DNA from: Anaeromyces robustus
Lineage: Eukaryota > Neocallimastigomycota > Neocallimastigomycetes > Neocallimastigales > Neocallimastigaceae
Length of the DNA: 52,500 nucleotides
NCBI GenBank assembly: GCA_002104895.1
Contig: MCFG01000164.1
Location: 1-52,500, forward strand
Direction: 5' to 3'
In this document: one piece after another, positions 52,488 to 52,500 of the stretch
How positions within the stretch are numbered: position 1 is the stretch's first letter
Layout of the letters: each line of letters starts with the position of its first letter
Program-made: the position numbers and the translations under genes
Notes under the pieces: generated by a model
Seen by the model: the letters and a program-made list of their open reading frames with translations, nothing else
The model's database searches: none
What the model was told of the DNA's origin: nothing

Positions 52488-52500
52488 GTTATTATTTAAA

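Overview
ORGANISM. The window is eukaryotic nuclear DNA of extreme A+T content. Intergenic DNA is almost only A and T, with long A/T homopolymers and long TAA, TTTA and AAAT microsatellites. Genes are split by GT-AG introns of roughly 90-1100 bases made of the same A/T sequence. The best fit is an anaerobic gut fungus (Neocallimastigomycota). Three things point there: a four-RRM protein of the fungal Nrd1 type, an ankyrin protein of the kind expanded in gut fungi, and a sperm-tail PG-rich (flagellar) repeat protein, which fits a fungus with swimming zoospores. Dictyostelids share the base composition but lack flagella. The lineage is an inference. The gene calls rest on splice phases that close exactly.

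LAYOUT. 1298-3784 (+) CDC6, six exons. 5207-7664 (-) copine, four exons. 7665-14473 long gene-free A/T stretch. 14474-15766 (+) divergent ribosomal protein eS19, two exons. 19056-21385 (-) four-RRM Nrd1-like RNA-binding protein, three exons. 26429-27903 (+) EFCAB11-like EF-hand protein, six exons. 28941-30079 (-) TatD-type metal-dependent hydrolase, two exons. 30230-31060 unusually complex intergenic DNA with nested inverted repeats and possible transposon relics. 32268-36132 (-) large kelch-repeat membrane protein with a low-complexity tail, three exons. 41775-42650 (+) ankyrin protein, intronless. 44080-46850 graveyard of decayed coding sequence plus two very long microsatellites. 47850-50088 (-) eIF6, seven exons. 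51148 to beyond the right edge (-) PG-rich-repeat protein, 5' end missing.

HOW THE GENES RELATE. There is no operon-like organisation. The genes are independent housekeeping or cell-biology units: replication licensing (CDC6), 60S maturation (eIF6), a ribosomal-protein paralogue (eS19-like), mRNA binding (Nrd1-like), Ca2+/membrane signalling (copine, EFCAB11-like), a nuclease (TatD), a receptor-like surface protein (kelch) and a flagellar component. The EFCAB11-like and TatD genes are convergent, with about 1 kb between them.

MOST INTERESTING. The items I would look at first are: the eS19 paralogue, whose conserved rRNA-contact loop is replaced by a Ser/Thr-rich stretch; the secreted-kelch/five-TM/low-complexity-tail protein; the structured and transposon-like stretch at 30.3-31.1 kb; an 85-bp palindrome centred on CACGTG at 39.5 kb; a decayed acyltransferase-like gene at 44.8-45.1 kb; and a conserved 35-bp motif shared by two otherwise empty intergenic regions. 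I did not find a clear new multi-gene system.
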